Shown: positions 51,407-59,409 of the stretch, one piece after another
Numbering within the stretch: position 1 is the first letter of the stretch
Layout of the letters: each line of letters opens with the position of its first letter
The notes under the pieces: generated by a model
What the model was told of the DNA's origin: nothing
Database searches by the model: none
What the model saw: the letters and a program-made list of their open reading frames with translations, nothing else
Program-made: the position numbers and the translations under genes
DNA from: Geobacter sp. UBA5735
GTDB taxonomy: Bacteria; Desulfobacterota; Desulfuromonadia; Geobacterales; Geobacteraceae
DNA: 59,409 bases
Assembly: GCA_002419385.1 (NCBI GenBank)
Contig: DIFZ01000031.1
Coordinates: forward strand, 1-59,409
Direction of reading: 5' to 3'

Positions 51407-51955
51407 ATGAAGATTACTCTGCTTCTGGTTTTACTGGCAGTGTTCGGTTGCGTCAGGATTCCCGATGGTGTCACCGCGGTCAAAGGATTTGATGTCCAGC
51501 GTTACCTGGGCACCTGGTATGAGATAGCAAGACTCGACCACTCTTTCGAAAGGGGACTGGTCAACGTAACGGCAACCTACAGCATGAACAGGGATGGCAG
51601 CCTGCGCGTGGTGAACCGGGGCTTCGATCCGAAGCTCGGGCAGTGGAAGGAAGCAGTCGGCAAGGCTCATTTTGTTTCCGGCGCCGATGAGGGCCGGCTG
51701 AAGGTTTCCTTCTTCGGGCCGTTCTATGGTGGCTACAACATAATCGGCATCGACGAGATAAATTACTCGTACGTACTCATTTGCGGCAACAGCAGGGACT
51801 ACCTGTGGATCCTGGCAAGACAGCCGCAGCTTCCGGATACGGTCACGGAGTCCCTTGTCCAACAGGCGAAAAGGCTCGGTTTTCCCACCAGTGCCTTGCT
51901 GTTTGTGCAGCAGAAAAACACCGTCGGCCGTGATCATCCCGGGGACGACTTGTAA
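51407..51955 (+). CDS. blc: outer-membrane lipocalin (Blc-like lipoprotein)
   Basis: The 182-residue protein has a lipoprotein signal ending in VFGC (Cys13) and the lipocalin signature RYLGTWYEIARLDHSFERGL, with the GxW motif. It continues with NVTATYSMNRDGSLRVVNRG and YVLICGNSRDYLWILARQP, both typical of bacterial Blc. It probably binds fatty acids or lysophospholipids at the envelope. The start is ATG 51407. Longer in-frame starts overlap the TM2 gene and lack a signal. Confidence 0.92.
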   Translation: MKITLLLVLLAVFGCVRIPDGVTAVKGFDVQRYLGTWYEIARLDHSFERGLVNVTATYSMNRDGSLRVVNRGFDPKLGQWKEAVGKAHFVSGADEGRLKVSFFGPFYGGYNIIGIDEINYSYVLICGNSRDYLWILARQPQLPDTVTESLVQQAKRLGFPTSALLFVQQKNTVGRDHPGDDL

Positions 51956-52081
51956 CATTGGAAAGAGTTCCCCACCGTGGTTTCCTGGCCGGGAGTTGTG
52001 CTCGTGCCGGGTGGTGATAGAATTGTAACGCTAGGTTATCGACGGGCCTGCGGTCGTGCTGAAACACCGGGAGAACTGGCT

Positions 52082-52585
52082 ATGAAGGTGCTGATAGTGA
52101 GTGCGGACAACTTTGAGGATTCGGAACTCCTGGCGCCCTACTACCGTTTCCTGGAAGAAGGCTATGCAGTGGATATCGCATCCATGACCCGGGGGAAGAT
52201 CATCGGCAAGCATGGCTATGAAGTCTATGCGAACAAGTCGTTGCACGATGTGGACCCAGACGGTTACGATCTGCTCCTCCTGCCGGGAGGCAAGGCTCCG
52301 GAGGCGATCAGGAAGCAACCGGCGGCGCTCGAGATAGCCAGGCGCTTTTTCGCTGCCGGCAGACCGGTTGCCGCGATCTGCCATGGCCCCCAACTCCTCA
52401 TAACCGCTGGTCTTCTGAACGGACGGCGCGCAACCTGCTACAAAGCGGTGGTTGCCGAGATGAAGGTAGCCGGGGTGCTGTACGAGGATGCGGAAGTCGT
52501 TGTTGACGGGAATCTCGTGACATCGCGCCAGCCGTCGGATATTCCGGTTTTCATGCGGGAGATAATGAAGATGTTGCGGCGGTGA
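52082..52585 (+). CDS. DJ-1/PfpI family protein
   Basis: The 167-residue protein has a glutamine-amidotransferase-like fold with the nucleophile elbow AAICHGPQLLI (Cys about 101) and the preceding DLLLLPGGKAPEAIR. Close relatives act as glyoxalases/deglycases or stress proteases. It starts MKVLIVSADNFEDSELL at ATG 52082, after GGGAGAA. It ends at a strong bidirectional terminator. Confidence 0.9.
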   Translation: MKVLIVSADNFEDSELLAPYYRFLEEGYAVDIASMTRGKIIGKHGYEVYANKSLHDVDPDGYDLLLLPGGKAPEAIRKQPAALEIARRFFAAGRPVAAICHGPQLLITAGLLNGRRATCYKAVVAEMKVAGVLYEDAEVVVDGNLVTSRQPSDIPVFMREIMKMLRR

Positions 52586-52627
52586 CGGCAGGCCGGGGAA
52601 CGACGTGAAACGGGTATCGCGCCGAAT

Positions 52628-52676
52628 GAATGCAAAAAGGGGGTGAAGCCATGGGCTCCATCCCCTTTTTGCATTC
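52628..52676. terminator. bidirectional terminator between the PfpI gene and atpE
   Basis: Perfect 15-bp arms (52628-52642 and 52662-52676) with A-run and T-run on opposite sides enclose a further short stem. It lies between convergent genes and should stop transcripts from both. Confidence 0.9.
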
Positions 52677-52693
52677 GGGCGAAGATGGTGACG

Positions 52694-52969
52694 CTACTTC
52701 GCTACGGTTTTGGCCAGTTCGAGAGCCACATCCTTGTAAGGGTTGGCGTACAGGATGATCAGGCAGATGACCAGGACATAGATGGCCAGGGATTCGATCA
52801 TGGCCAGACCGATCATCATGGTCGTCAGGAGCTTGCCGTAAACGCCCGGGTTGCGCGACGTTCCGTCCAGTGCGCCCTTGATGGCGTGTCCCATGCCGAT
52901 GCCGGGGCCGACGACGCCCAGACCCATGCCGATACCTGCTGCGAGAATACAGATGGTTACAAATAACAT
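52694..52969 (-). CDS. atpE: ATP synthase F0 subunit c
   Basis: The 91-residue hairpin of two membrane helices forms the rotor ring. Helix 1 has GPGIGMG, and the polar loop has the conserved SRNPG. Helix 2 carries the ion-binding Glu in MIESLAIY. At the position where sodium- and many proton-type rings have Gln (GIGQG), this protein has Met, which argues for protons. It is last in the minus-strand set atpZ-atpI-atpB-atpE. The catalytic F1 genes are not in this window. Confidence 0.96.
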   Translation of the reverse strand: MLFVTICILAAGIGMGLGVVGPGIGMGHAIKGALDGTSRNPGVYGKLLTTMMIGLAMIESLAIYVLVICLIILYANPYKDVALELAKTVAK

Positions 52970-53101
52970 CCGCTGCTACCTCCTTCTTTTTTGAATTCTC
53001 CTAAACAGTATAGGAAGCTGAATCGTGTTCGATATGTCGCGGGTGCTGCTCCGTTTGCCATGCATCCTGCCAGAAGACCCTTGACGTTTTTCAACACCCT
53101 G

Positions 53102-53797
53102 CTAATGAGCCTCTTCCAGGGCTCCCTGTATGTAGATCGTTGACAGGAGCATGAAGACGAAGGTCTGAAGGAATGCGACCAGCACACCCATGAGCATCAT
53201 CGGCAACGGCACCAGGAACGGTACCAGGCCGAAGAATATCAGCAGGATCAGCTCATGGCCGTTCATGTTGCCGAAGAGTCGGAAGGAAAGGGAGAGCGGC
53301 CGGCTCAGGTGGCCGATGATCTCGACGAAGAACATGAAGGGGGCCAGCCACCAGACCGGTCCGAAGAAATGCCTGATGTACTTGAAGCCATGGTTCCGGA
53401 CCCCGACCACGTGGGTTGAAAGGAACACAATGACCGCACAGGCCGCGGTCGTGTTGAGGTTTGCCGTCGGGGGATAGAAGCCCGGGATGAGGCCGATCAG
53501 GTTCGAGGTGAGGATGAAAAAGGCAAGAGTCGCAATCAGGGGGAAAAACTGCCTGCCCTTTTCACCCATATTCTCCACAACCACATTTTCGATCCCGCCG
53601 ATGCAGACCTCCATGAAATTCTGCAGTTTGCCGGGAACTGTTTTGATCGCTCCTCTTACAATCAGGGAGAGCGCGACGAGAATCACGGTAACGAACCACG
53701 CATGGACGATGGCATCTATGCCTGCCTCGCTCGTGTACTTGGTGAGAGGCGACAGCAGTTCGCGGAAGAACTGCAGAAAGAGATATGGATGGACCAT
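53102..53797 (-). CDS. atpB: ATP synthase F0 subunit a
   Basis: The 231-residue stator channel protein has about six membrane helices. The essential Arg lies in LSFRLFGNMNGHELILLIF (about residue 173), and the last helix is AFLQTFVFMLLSTIYIQGA. The start is ATG 53797 with GGAGG upstream, 6 nt after the atpI stop. The 132 nt between atpB and atpE has no gene. Confidence 0.96.
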   Translation of the reverse strand: MVHPYLFLQFFRELLSPLTKYTSEAGIDAIVHAWFVTVILVALSLIVRGAIKTVPGKLQNFMEVCIGGIENVVVENMGEKGRQFFPLIATLAFFILTSNLIGLIPGFYPPTANLNTTAACAVIVFLSTHVVGVRNHGFKYIRHFFGPVWWLAPFMFFVEIIGHLSRPLSLSFRLFGNMNGHELILLIFFGLVPFLVPLPMMLMGVLVAFLQTFVFMLLSTIYIQGALEEAH

Positions 53798-53803
53798 GGT
53801 GTG

Positions 53804-54190
53804 CTAACCTCCGTTAAGGGTTGCCATAGAGACGGCCATGGCGACAATGGCAATTACCACGACCGATAGTCCCAGCAACAGACCGAATATGCTGATTTTT
53901 GTATACAGTATGAGCAGTGAGACGATCACAGCGATAATGAGCAATCGTATCAGATATCTCGACTGGGCGAACCTGACTGCCTGCCGTGCCGGGAGCTGCA
54001 TCGCACGTTGCAGGATGTTGTACAGCCAATGGCAGTTGGCGATCGCCACGAGCCCGCCGACGGCGACTCCGGCAGCGAACTGCCCCGAGACTGCAATCAG
54101 CCCGGTAACCGCGAAAAGGACCGTGAGGGCTGAGCTGCAGACTGTCAGGATGGTGAAGATATTATTTTCGTCGATCTTCACCCTGCTCAC
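53804..54190 (-). CDS. atpI: ATP synthase subunit I (assembly factor)
   Basis: The 128-residue membrane protein has four hydrophobic segments, with a basic loop RAMQLPARQAVRFAQSRY between helices 2 and 3. Position and length fit AtpI, a helper for c-ring assembly. It starts at GTG 54190, overlapping atpZ by 29 nt. GTG 54181 is an alternative start. Confidence 0.85.
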   Translation of the reverse strand: MSRVKIDENNIFTILTVCSSALTVLFAVTGLIAVSGQFAAGVAVGGLVAIANCHWLYNILQRAMQLPARQAVRFAQSRYLIRLLIIAVIVSLLILYTKISIFGLLLGLSVVVIAIVAMAVSMATLNGG

Positions 54191-54407
54191 TGTTCCTTAT
54201 TTCTTTTCCGATAATTATGAAGATGTTGCGAAAAGCCGCAACGATCCCGATCAGCAGAAAGATGAAGAAGAACCATGGTTTCGTGCCCAGCCACTGGTCG
54301 AGCTTCAGCCCGATCAGGATGCCGATGGCGATGGCCAGAACCACCGCAAATCCCAGGCTGGAAACCACGCTGAGCGTTTTCAGCAGTCTTTTTTTCTCCT
54401 CATCCAT
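54162..54407 (-). CDS. atpZ: AtpZ/AtpI-type membrane protein
   Basis: The 81-residue, two-helix protein is MDEEKKRLLKTLSVVSSLGF followed by GILIGLKLDQWLGTKPWFFF, matching the AtpZ family found just before atpI. It is thought to help Mg2+ handling or F0 assembly. The start is ATG 54407 with AAGG upstream. It begins the ATP-synthase membrane gene set, about 50 nt after hemL. Confidence 0.88.
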   Translation of the reverse strand: MDEEKKRLLKTLSVVSSLGFAVVLAIAIGILIGLKLDQWLGTKPWFFFIFLLIGIVAAFRNIFIIIGKEIRNSEQGEDRRK

Positions 54408-54456
54408 GAACCTTATCCTTGTAGCACAGCAAAAGTAAAAAAAGCAACCCAATTTT

Positions 54457-55746
54457 TCATGCCGCTAAAATTTTGAATGCCCTGGCTGCTGCGTCGATGG
54501 TGCGGTCGATATCCTCGTCCGAATGGGCTCCGGAAACGAAAACGGTTTCGAACTGGGAAGGGGCCAGGTAGACGCCCTGGTCCAGCATGGCGCGGAAGTA
54601 CCTGCCGAATGCGGCCGTGTCGCATCCGGCCGCGGCGGTCCAGTTGCTGATTTCACTGCTGGCGAAGAAGGTGCACAACATGCTTCCCACCCGGGCTGAA
54701 CAGACGGGAACACCGGCATCCGCGGCCGCCCGGCTGAGGCCGGCCGAGAGCCGGGCGCTTTTTGCCTCGAGATCCCGGTAGAATCCTTCTTCCCTGAGAA
54801 GGCTCAGCGTGGCGATACCGGCAGTCATGGCCAGAGGGTTGCCCGAGAGGGTTCCTGCCTGGTACACCCCCCCTGCCGGGGACAGGAGTTCCATGATGTC
54901 CTTCCGGCCGCCGAAGGCTCCGACGGGCAGTCCGCCGCCGATGATCTTGCCCAGTGTGGTCATGTCGGGAATGACGCCGTAGAGTTCCTGAGCGCCGCCG
55001 TAGGCGACCCGGAATCCGGTCATGACTTCATCGAAGATGAGGATGATCCCTTCACGGTCGCAGATGCGTCGAAGCGCTTCGAGAAAACCCTGTTGCGGCG
55101 CTATGGTTCCCATGTTTCCGGCGACCGGCTCGATGATGATGCACGCGACAGTTCCTTTGTTGTGAGCGACGAGTGCTTCGACCGAGTCCGGATCGTTGTA
55201 TTCGGCGATCAGGGTATGGCGGGCAAAGTCGGCGGGTACTCCGGGAGAGTCCGGCACGCCGAACGTGGCGGCTCCGGAGCCTGCCCTGACCAGCAGGGAA
55301 TCGGCGTGGCCGTGGTAGCAGCCGGCGAACTTGATGACGGCGTCCCGTCGCGTATAGGCCCGGGCAAGGCGGATGGCGCTCATGGTCGCCTCGGTTCCGG
55401 AGCTTACCATGCGGACCATTTCGATGGAGGGCACGGCATCAACGACCATTTCCGCCAGCTGTATCTCCAGTTCGGAAGGCGCGCCGAAACTGCTGCCCTT
55501 CTCCAAGGCGGAGCTGACGGCCCGTACCACGTTCGGGTGGCAATGGCCAACGATCATGGGGCCCCAGGATCCGACATAATCGGTGTATTCGTTGCCGTCC
55601 GCGTCACAGATCCTGGAACCGGCAGCGCGTTCGATGAACAGAGGTTCTCCGCCCACGGACCTGAATGCCCGCACCGGGCTGTTCACTCCGCCCGGCATGA
55701 GGGTGGTGGCTTTGCGGAATAACTGGGATGATCGGTCTTGGTTCAT
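54457..55746 (-). CDS. hemL: glutamate-1-semialdehyde 2,1-aminomutase
   Basis: PLP enzyme making 5-aminolevulinate, the first tetrapyrrole precursor in the C5 route. The 429-residue protein begins with LFRKATTLMPGGVNSPVRAF and has DEVMTGFRVAYGGAQ, the PLP lysine in LGKIIGGGLPVGAFGG (about residue 266), and AGTLSGNPLAMTAG. The start is ATG 55746. It is far from hemE/hemH at the left of the window, so heme genes are split. It lies 37 nt downstream of the carbonic-anhydrase-like gene. Confidence 0.97.
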   Translation of the reverse strand: MNQDRSSQLFRKATTLMPGGVNSPVRAFRSVGGEPLFIERAAGSRICDADGNEYTDYVGSWGPMIVGHCHPNVVRAVSSALEKGSSFGAPSELEIQLAEMVVDAVPSIEMVRMVSSGTEATMSAIRLARAYTRRDAVIKFAGCYHGHADSLLVRAGSGAATFGVPDSPGVPADFARHTLIAEYNDPDSVEALVAHNKGTVACIIIEPVAGNMGTIAPQQGFLEALRRICDREGIILIFDEVMTGFRVAYGGAQELYGVIPDMTTLGKIIGGGLPVGAFGGRKDIMELLSPAGGVYQAGTLSGNPLAMTAGIATLSLLREEGFYRDLEAKSARLSAGLSRAAADAGVPVCSARVGSMLCTFFASSEISNWTAAAGCDTAAFGRYFRAMLDQGVYLAPSQFETVFVSGAHSDEDIDRTIDAAARAFKILAA

Positions 55747-55783
55747 GATGTCACCTGAAAGCGGCCTTGGTTGGTGGATACAA

Positions 55784-56311
55784 TCAGGATTCGAGGTATT
55801 CCCGGGCGTACCGGACGTAATTCTCCGCCGATCTGCCGAGTCGGTCCACTTCCTGTTGGGTGAGGTCGCGTTTGTAGCGGGCGGGTGAGCCCATCCAGAG
55901 GGTTCGGGGAGGAATTACCGTGCCTTCGGTAACCAGGGAACGGGCGCCTACCAGGGCCTGTGCACCCACGAGAGCGCGATCCATCACGATGGCCTGCATG
56001 CCGATGAAGGCGCCGTTTTCAATTGTGCAGCCATGGAGGGTCACGCTGTGGGCCACGGTCACGTCGCTGCCGATAAGCAGCGGCGCGCCGGGGTCGTCTG
56101 CATGTTTCCGGTGCGTGACGTGCAGCAGGGAAAGGTCCTGGATGTTGGTCCTGTCACCGATCCGGATATGGTTGACATCGCCGCGCACGACCGTATTGAA
56201 CCAGACACTGCTTCCGGCCCCGATGGCAACATCGCCGATCACTACGGCCGTTTCCGCGATATAGGCGGAATGGTCGATTTTCGGATGGACACCCTTGAAG
56301 GGACGTATCAC
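55784..56311 (-). CDS. gamma-carbonic-anhydrase-like hexapeptide-repeat protein
   Basis: The 175-residue protein is built from left-handed beta-helix repeats (VVIGDVAIGAGSSVWFNTVV and onward). It has the gamma-class zinc ligands: His in LLHVTH and AHSVTLHGC, plus the catalytic-region RGDVNHIRIG. YrdA/CaiE-like relatives are widespread, and not all are active. The start is GTG 56311 with GGGGAGA upstream. The extension to 56437 overlaps nadA and looks random. Confidence 0.9.
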   Translation of the reverse strand: MIRPFKGVHPKIDHSAYIAETAVVIGDVAIGAGSSVWFNTVVRGDVNHIRIGDRTNIQDLSLLHVTHRKHADDPGAPLLIGSDVTVAHSVTLHGCTIENGAFIGMQAIVMDRALVGAQALVGARSLVTEGTVIPPRTLWMGSPARYKRDLTQQEVDRLGRSAENYVRYAREYLES

Positions 56312-56333
56312 GGGATCTCCCCTTTGGCGCGTC

Positions 56334-57248
56334 TCAGTCTCGCGGAACTGCCAGCATCCGGTCCAGCGCCCGTTTGGCGGGTATCCTGATATCCTCTTCA
56401 ACCCGCACTTCGGGCGCCATGGTCCGGAGGGAAGCAAGGATGTCTTCGAGGGAGATCAGTTTCATGTTGGGGCAGATGAGTCCCGGCGAGGCGAGGATGA
56501 ACTCCTTGTCCGAGTTTTCCTTTTTGAGGCGGTACAGGATCCCTGCCTCGGTGCCGATGATGAAGCGCTTCGCCGGGCTCGTGCGGCAGTAGTCGTACAT
56601 GCCGCTGGTGGAGCATGCGTGGTCCGCCAGGTCGGAAACCGCCGGGCTGCACTCCGGATGGCAGATGAACAGGGCGTCCGGGTAATCCGCTTTGAGCCGG
56701 GTGACGTCTTCGGCCCGCAATCGTTCATGGGTCGGGCAGAAGCCGTCCCAGAAATGAAATTTCTTGTTCGAGGTCTTGGCGACAAAGCGGCCAAGGTTGC
56801 GGTCGGGGGTGAATATCAGCTCGTCTTCGGCCAGGGAAGACACGACCCGTCCGGCATTTGCCGATGTGCAGCAGATGTCGGTATGGGCCTTTACTGCTGC
56901 TGATGAGTTTACATAGGTGACCACCGGTACACCAGGGAAGCGCTTCTTCATCTCGATGAGCCCTTCGACCGTGATCATGTCTGCCATGGGGCATCCCGCG
57001 TCGAGCCTGGGCAGCAGCACTTTCTTGTCCGGTGACAGGATCGATGCGGACTCAGCCATGAAATGCACACCGCAGAATACGATGACTTCGGCCGAAGTCT
57101 TTGCCGCCTCTATGGAGAGGGCCAGGGAATCACCGGTAATATCCGCGATTTCCTGTACCTCGTCGCGCATGTAATTGTGGGCCAGCAGCACAGCATTTCG
57201 TTCTTTCAGCAGCTCGCGGATTTCGTTCTTGATGTCGTGTTGATCCAT
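56334..57248 (-). CDS. nadA: quinolinate synthase A
   Basis: The [4Fe-4S] enzyme condenses iminoaspartate with dihydroxyacetone phosphate in NAD synthesis. The 304-residue protein has LLAHNYMRDEVQEIAD and the three cluster cysteines in AGCPMADM (about 85), HPECSP (about 195) and GLICPNMK (about 265). The start is ATG 57248. The longer frame to 57299 is not needed. It reads into the carbonic-anhydrase-like gene after 22 nt. Confidence 0.96.
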   Translation of the reverse strand: MDQHDIKNEIRELLKERNAVLLAHNYMRDEVQEIADITGDSLALSIEAAKTSAEVIVFCGVHFMAESASILSPDKKVLLPRLDAGCPMADMITVEGLIEMKKRFPGVPVVTYVNSSAAVKAHTDICCTSANAGRVVSSLAEDELIFTPDRNLGRFVAKTSNKKFHFWDGFCPTHERLRAEDVTRLKADYPDALFICHPECSPAVSDLADHACSTSGMYDYCRTSPAKRFIIGTEAGILYRLKKENSDKEFILASPGLICPNMKLISLEDILASLRTMAPEVRVEEDIRIPAKRALDRMLAVPRD

Positions 57249-57565
57249 ACCTCTTCCGTTTCCCCGTCGTTCCGTGTATTTGGCGCCGGAAACATTCAAC
57301 TAAGGCAGACGCGCCGGCAAGGGGGGCAAAGATTTGCAGTCTGGCAGATAGTAGCCAATGTTCCCTGGTATGTCAAACAGTTTGCACGGCCAGCGGGCAT
57401 GGACGAACTGTTTTGCCGTACCATTCCAGGCAACAGGAACCTTCCTTGACACGCTACGGCAAAACCTCTATCATTGCTGGCAGGAGCGGGGCTGCAGGCC
57501 CCGGAAACCGGCAGCGGCATTCAGGTCCGATCCGGTACTTGATGCCGTTAAGGCGAGGATACCCT
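57249..57565. other. divergent promoter region between nadA and the Tat gene
   Basis: The 317-nt gap contains a GC hairpin (GGGGC/GCCCC at about 57488-57502) and no convincing gene. An open frame from 57413 is in phase with the Tat gene but looks random. No -35/-10 pair or regulator site stands out. Confidence 0.4.
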
Positions 57566-57835
57566 ATGTTCGGCATCAGCATGCCCGCATTGATCGTCAT
57601 CATGGTGATAGCGCTCATCGTTATCGGGCCCCAGAAGCTTCCCGAGCTGGCACGCTCCCTGGGCCGATTTCTGGCCGAATTCAAGCGGGCCGCCGATGAT
57701 TTCAAGCAGACTGTCGATGACGAGAGCAGGATTCACGAAGAGAGCATGGCGGTGAAAACGGATGGGGGCGCCGGGACCGGAGCCGTGCCTGTCGAAGGCA
57801 ACCGGGCGGAAAAGTCTGGGGAACAGCAAGGCTGA
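57566..57835 (+). CDS. Sec-independent translocase protein, TatA/TatB family
   Basis: The 89-residue protein has one N-terminal membrane helix (MFGISMPALIVIMVIALIVI), the GPQKLPELARSLGRF hinge and amphipathic helix, and a polar tail. At the residue that is Glu in TatB and often Gln in TatA (MPEL), this one has Ala, so TatA and TatB cannot be separated with certainty. The start is ATG 57566 after GAGGAT. tatC is not in the window. It ends at a bidirectional terminator. Confidence 0.88.
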   Translation: MFGISMPALIVIMVIALIVIGPQKLPELARSLGRFLAEFKRAADDFKQTVDDESRIHEESMAVKTDGGAGTGAVPVEGNRAEKSGEQQG

Positions 57836-57861
57836 TGCAGTGAATATGTCGTGATCATATG

Positions 57862-57889
57862 AAAAAAGGCGGGTTTCCCCGCCTTTTTT
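57862..57889. terminator. bidirectional terminator between the Tat gene and cpoB
   Basis: AAAAAAGGCGGG (57862-57873) pairs with CCCGCCTTTTTT (57878-57889) around a 4-nt loop. A- and T-runs on both sides serve both strands of the convergent gene pair. Confidence 0.93.
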
Positions 57890-57909
57890 TGTTCCGTCGC
57901 CGCTGCTTG

Positions 57910-58707
57910 CTACAATGTTTTCAAGAGCTGCTGCGCCTTTTTCGCCTCCCCTGAACGGGGGTAGACCTCCTGGAGTTCCTTCAGGACGTAACGGGCATTC
58001 TTTTTGTCGCCAAGTGCCTTGAATGACATGGCCTGCTTCAGCATGGCGCCGGGGGCCTTGTCCTTTTTGGGGAAGTTCCTGATGACTTCCTGGTAGGCCA
58101 GCACTGCCTGCTCGTACTTTTTTTCGCCATAGTAGCTTTCACCGATCCAGAACAGGGCATTGGCTTTCAGCTCATGCTTGGGATACTTTTCCGCGAAAAG
58201 GGCGAACGCGTCCCGTGACTTCTGCATGTCGCCGGACTTGAACAGACTGAGTCCGTTTTCGTAGATACTTTCCGGGGTTTCCGCTGCCGGTGCCCCTTTA
58301 CTGTCAGCGGCGGCGCCGAGCCTCTTTTCCAGCTTCATCATCCGGTCTTCCAGAGCTGCCAGCCGACGTTCCGCTTCTTCCCGCTGAAAGGCTTTCTCTT
58401 CCGCAGGTTTCTGTACCTGAAGCTTCAGGTCGTCCAGTTTGCCGGACAGCTCCTGGATGTCGACGCGGATGGTGTCCTGGGTTGCCTGGAGATCGGCAGC
58501 TCCCTTGCGCAGGTTTTTTACGGTCGTCTGGAGTTCATCCTTGGTTTCCTGGCGGATTTCCCCCATGTCCTTTTCCAGTCGCGAGATCCGGTTTTTCAGG
58601 TCGTAGCTGTCGCGCTGGACGCTTTCCACGTCACCTCTGCTGGCGCATCCGGCGGCCAGGCACAGAAACATGAACGGAATCATACGTCGTAGTGACCGCA
58701 CAGGCAT
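57910..58707 (-). CDS. cpoB: Tol-Pal system protein CpoB/YbgF
   Basis: The 265-residue envelope protein has a lipoprotein-type signal ending LCLAAGC, a long coiled coil (about residues 25-130), then TPR repeats (ENGLSLFKSGDMQKSRDAFA, then YYGEKKYEQAVLAYQEVI). It coordinates peptidoglycan synthesis with outer-membrane constriction. The start is ATG 58707, with a strong GGAGGAGAGGA. In E. coli the protein is periplasmic and soluble, so the lipobox here is a difference. It is 124 nt downstream of pal. Confidence 0.92.
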   Translation of the reverse strand: MPVRSLRRMIPFMFLCLAAGCASRGDVESVQRDSYDLKNRISRLEKDMGEIRQETKDELQTTVKNLRKGAADLQATQDTIRVDIQELSGKLDDLKLQVQKPAEEKAFQREEAERRLAALEDRMMKLEKRLGAAADSKGAPAAETPESIYENGLSLFKSGDMQKSRDAFALFAEKYPKHELKANALFWIGESYYGEKKYEQAVLAYQEVIRNFPKKDKAPGAMLKQAMSFKALGDKKNARYVLKELQEVYPRSGEAKKAQQLLKTL

Positions 58708-58831
58708 TCCTCTCCTCCTTGCGTACCTAAGGCAAAGGAGCCGTCTCCGGCCCCTTTGCCAACAAATGTTGTCCGTTTTCGCGTCATCCGGAAACAAAGG
58801 ATCGACACGAATGCGGTTTCCAATTCGGAAA

Positions 58832-59362
58832 CTACTTCTGGATGATGAAATCAACCCGCCTGTTCTTGGCCCACGCGGCTTCATCATGGCCCTGGTCGGC
58901 AGGTTTTTCTTCGCCGTAGCTGATCACGCTGAGGCGGTCCTGCGGGACGCCGAGGGTCAGCAGGTAGTTCAACGCGGCCTTGGCGCGTTTTTCACCGAGA
59001 GCGAGGTTGTATTCGTCAGATCCCCGCTCGTCGCAGTGACCTTCGAGGCGGACCTTGCCGCCAGCCTGTTTCTGAATATGTTGGGCGTTTTGCTCCAGAA
59101 TTGCCCGTGCGTCCTCTGTGAGGACAAATGAGTCGAAATCGAAATAGATGGTTTCGAAGGCCGTGACATCCTTCAAACTTTCATCCGTAACAGTGGTGTC
59201 TTTCGCAGCCTGCTGGTCCTGGACCGGCGTGGAGGTTTCCGCAGGCGGTGTGGCAGTCTGGGCAAGGGGTTGATCCTGTTTCACCACTTCTTTTTTGGCG
59301 CAGCCCGCGGCGGCGATACCGCAGCAAAGCAAGAACGCGATTCCGATAGTTCTGGTTTTCAT
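58832..59362 (-). CDS. pal: peptidoglycan-associated lipoprotein
   Basis: The 176-residue outer-membrane lipoprotein has a signal with lipobox AAAGC (Cys21), a Pro/Thr/Gln-rich linker, and an OmpA domain. The OmpA domain has IYFDFDSFVLTEDAR and the peptidoglycan-binding LEGHCDERGSDEYNLALGEKR, ending in WAKNRRVDFIIQK. The start is ATG 59362 with AGGAGG upstream. The upstream tolB would lie beyond the window edge. Confidence 0.96.
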   Translation of the reverse strand: MKTRTIGIAFLLCCGIAAAGCAKKEVVKQDQPLAQTATPPAETSTPVQDQQAAKDTTVTDESLKDVTAFETIYFDFDSFVLTEDARAILEQNAQHIQKQAGGKVRLEGHCDERGSDEYNLALGEKRAKAALNYLLTLGVPQDRLSVISYGEEKPADQGHDEAAWAKNRRVDFIIQK

Positions 59363-59409
59363 CTTTTCCTCCTCACTGAAATTTGGTTACTGTCAAAGAC
59401 TTCCTCACC

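Overview
The window reads as chromosomal DNA of a Desulfuromonadota (Geobacter-type) bacterium. The reasons are a small CxxCH cytochrome lipoprotein, a complete hypABFCDE cluster, many PAS/GAF/HDOD signalling proteins, a Tol-Pal end piece, and the replication-origin gene order. No rRNA, tRNA or CRISPR array was seen.

Layout. (1) 1-4674, minus strand: heme genes hemH and hemE, a radical-SAM/SPASM protein of the AhbD/NirJ2 type, a small unknown and an ABC-2 permease. (2) 4675-8727: a decayed type I restriction-modification island lying between that permease and its probable ATPase partner. It holds remnants of hsdR and hsdM, an intact AlbA_2/Schlafen-type ATP-binding gene, a DUF3024 gene, clustered palindromic repeats, and a plus-strand structured RNA at about 5555-5847 that looks like a HEARO/omega RNA (the guide RNA class of IscB) with no IscB gene. 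(3) 8728-15541, minus: the ABC ATPase and three sensor kinases, joined by ATGA overlaps or short gaps. (4) 15614-25609, minus: gpsA, gyrA, gyrB, recF, dnaN, dnaA, diverging from (5) 25893-32319, plus: rpmH, rnpA, yidD, yidC, mnmE, mnmG, rsmG. The origin of replication should lie around dnaA (DnaA-box-like sites on both sides of the gene), and a parS-like site lies between mnmE and mnmG. (6) 32563-34652: YbgC-type thioesterase, an unknown, a diheme lipoprotein (minus) and a Nudix hydrolase. (7) 34853-40977: hypA, hypB, hypF, hypC, hypD, hypE for NiFe-hydrogenase maturation, then a 34-residue rubredoxin-like protein. hypF has no ordinary start codon. (8) 41355-47831: HDOD protein plus hybrid kinase, PHP phosphoesterase, leucyl aminopeptidase, EamA transporter. 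(9) 48024-52585: secreted unknown, ADP-ribosylglycohydrolase overlapping a nitrilase-type amidase, zinc-ribbon/TM2 protein, lipocalin, DJ-1/PfpI protein. (10) 52694-59362: atpZ-atpI-atpB-atpE (membrane F0 part), hemL, gamma carbonic anhydrase, nadA, a TatA/B protein, and cpoB-pal.

Most of the window is well-conserved core. The unusual parts are the guide-RNA-like element in the dead restriction locus, the in-frame scars in hsdM, the missing hypF start codon, several palindromic repeat families, and a few changes at normally conserved residues or gene positions.
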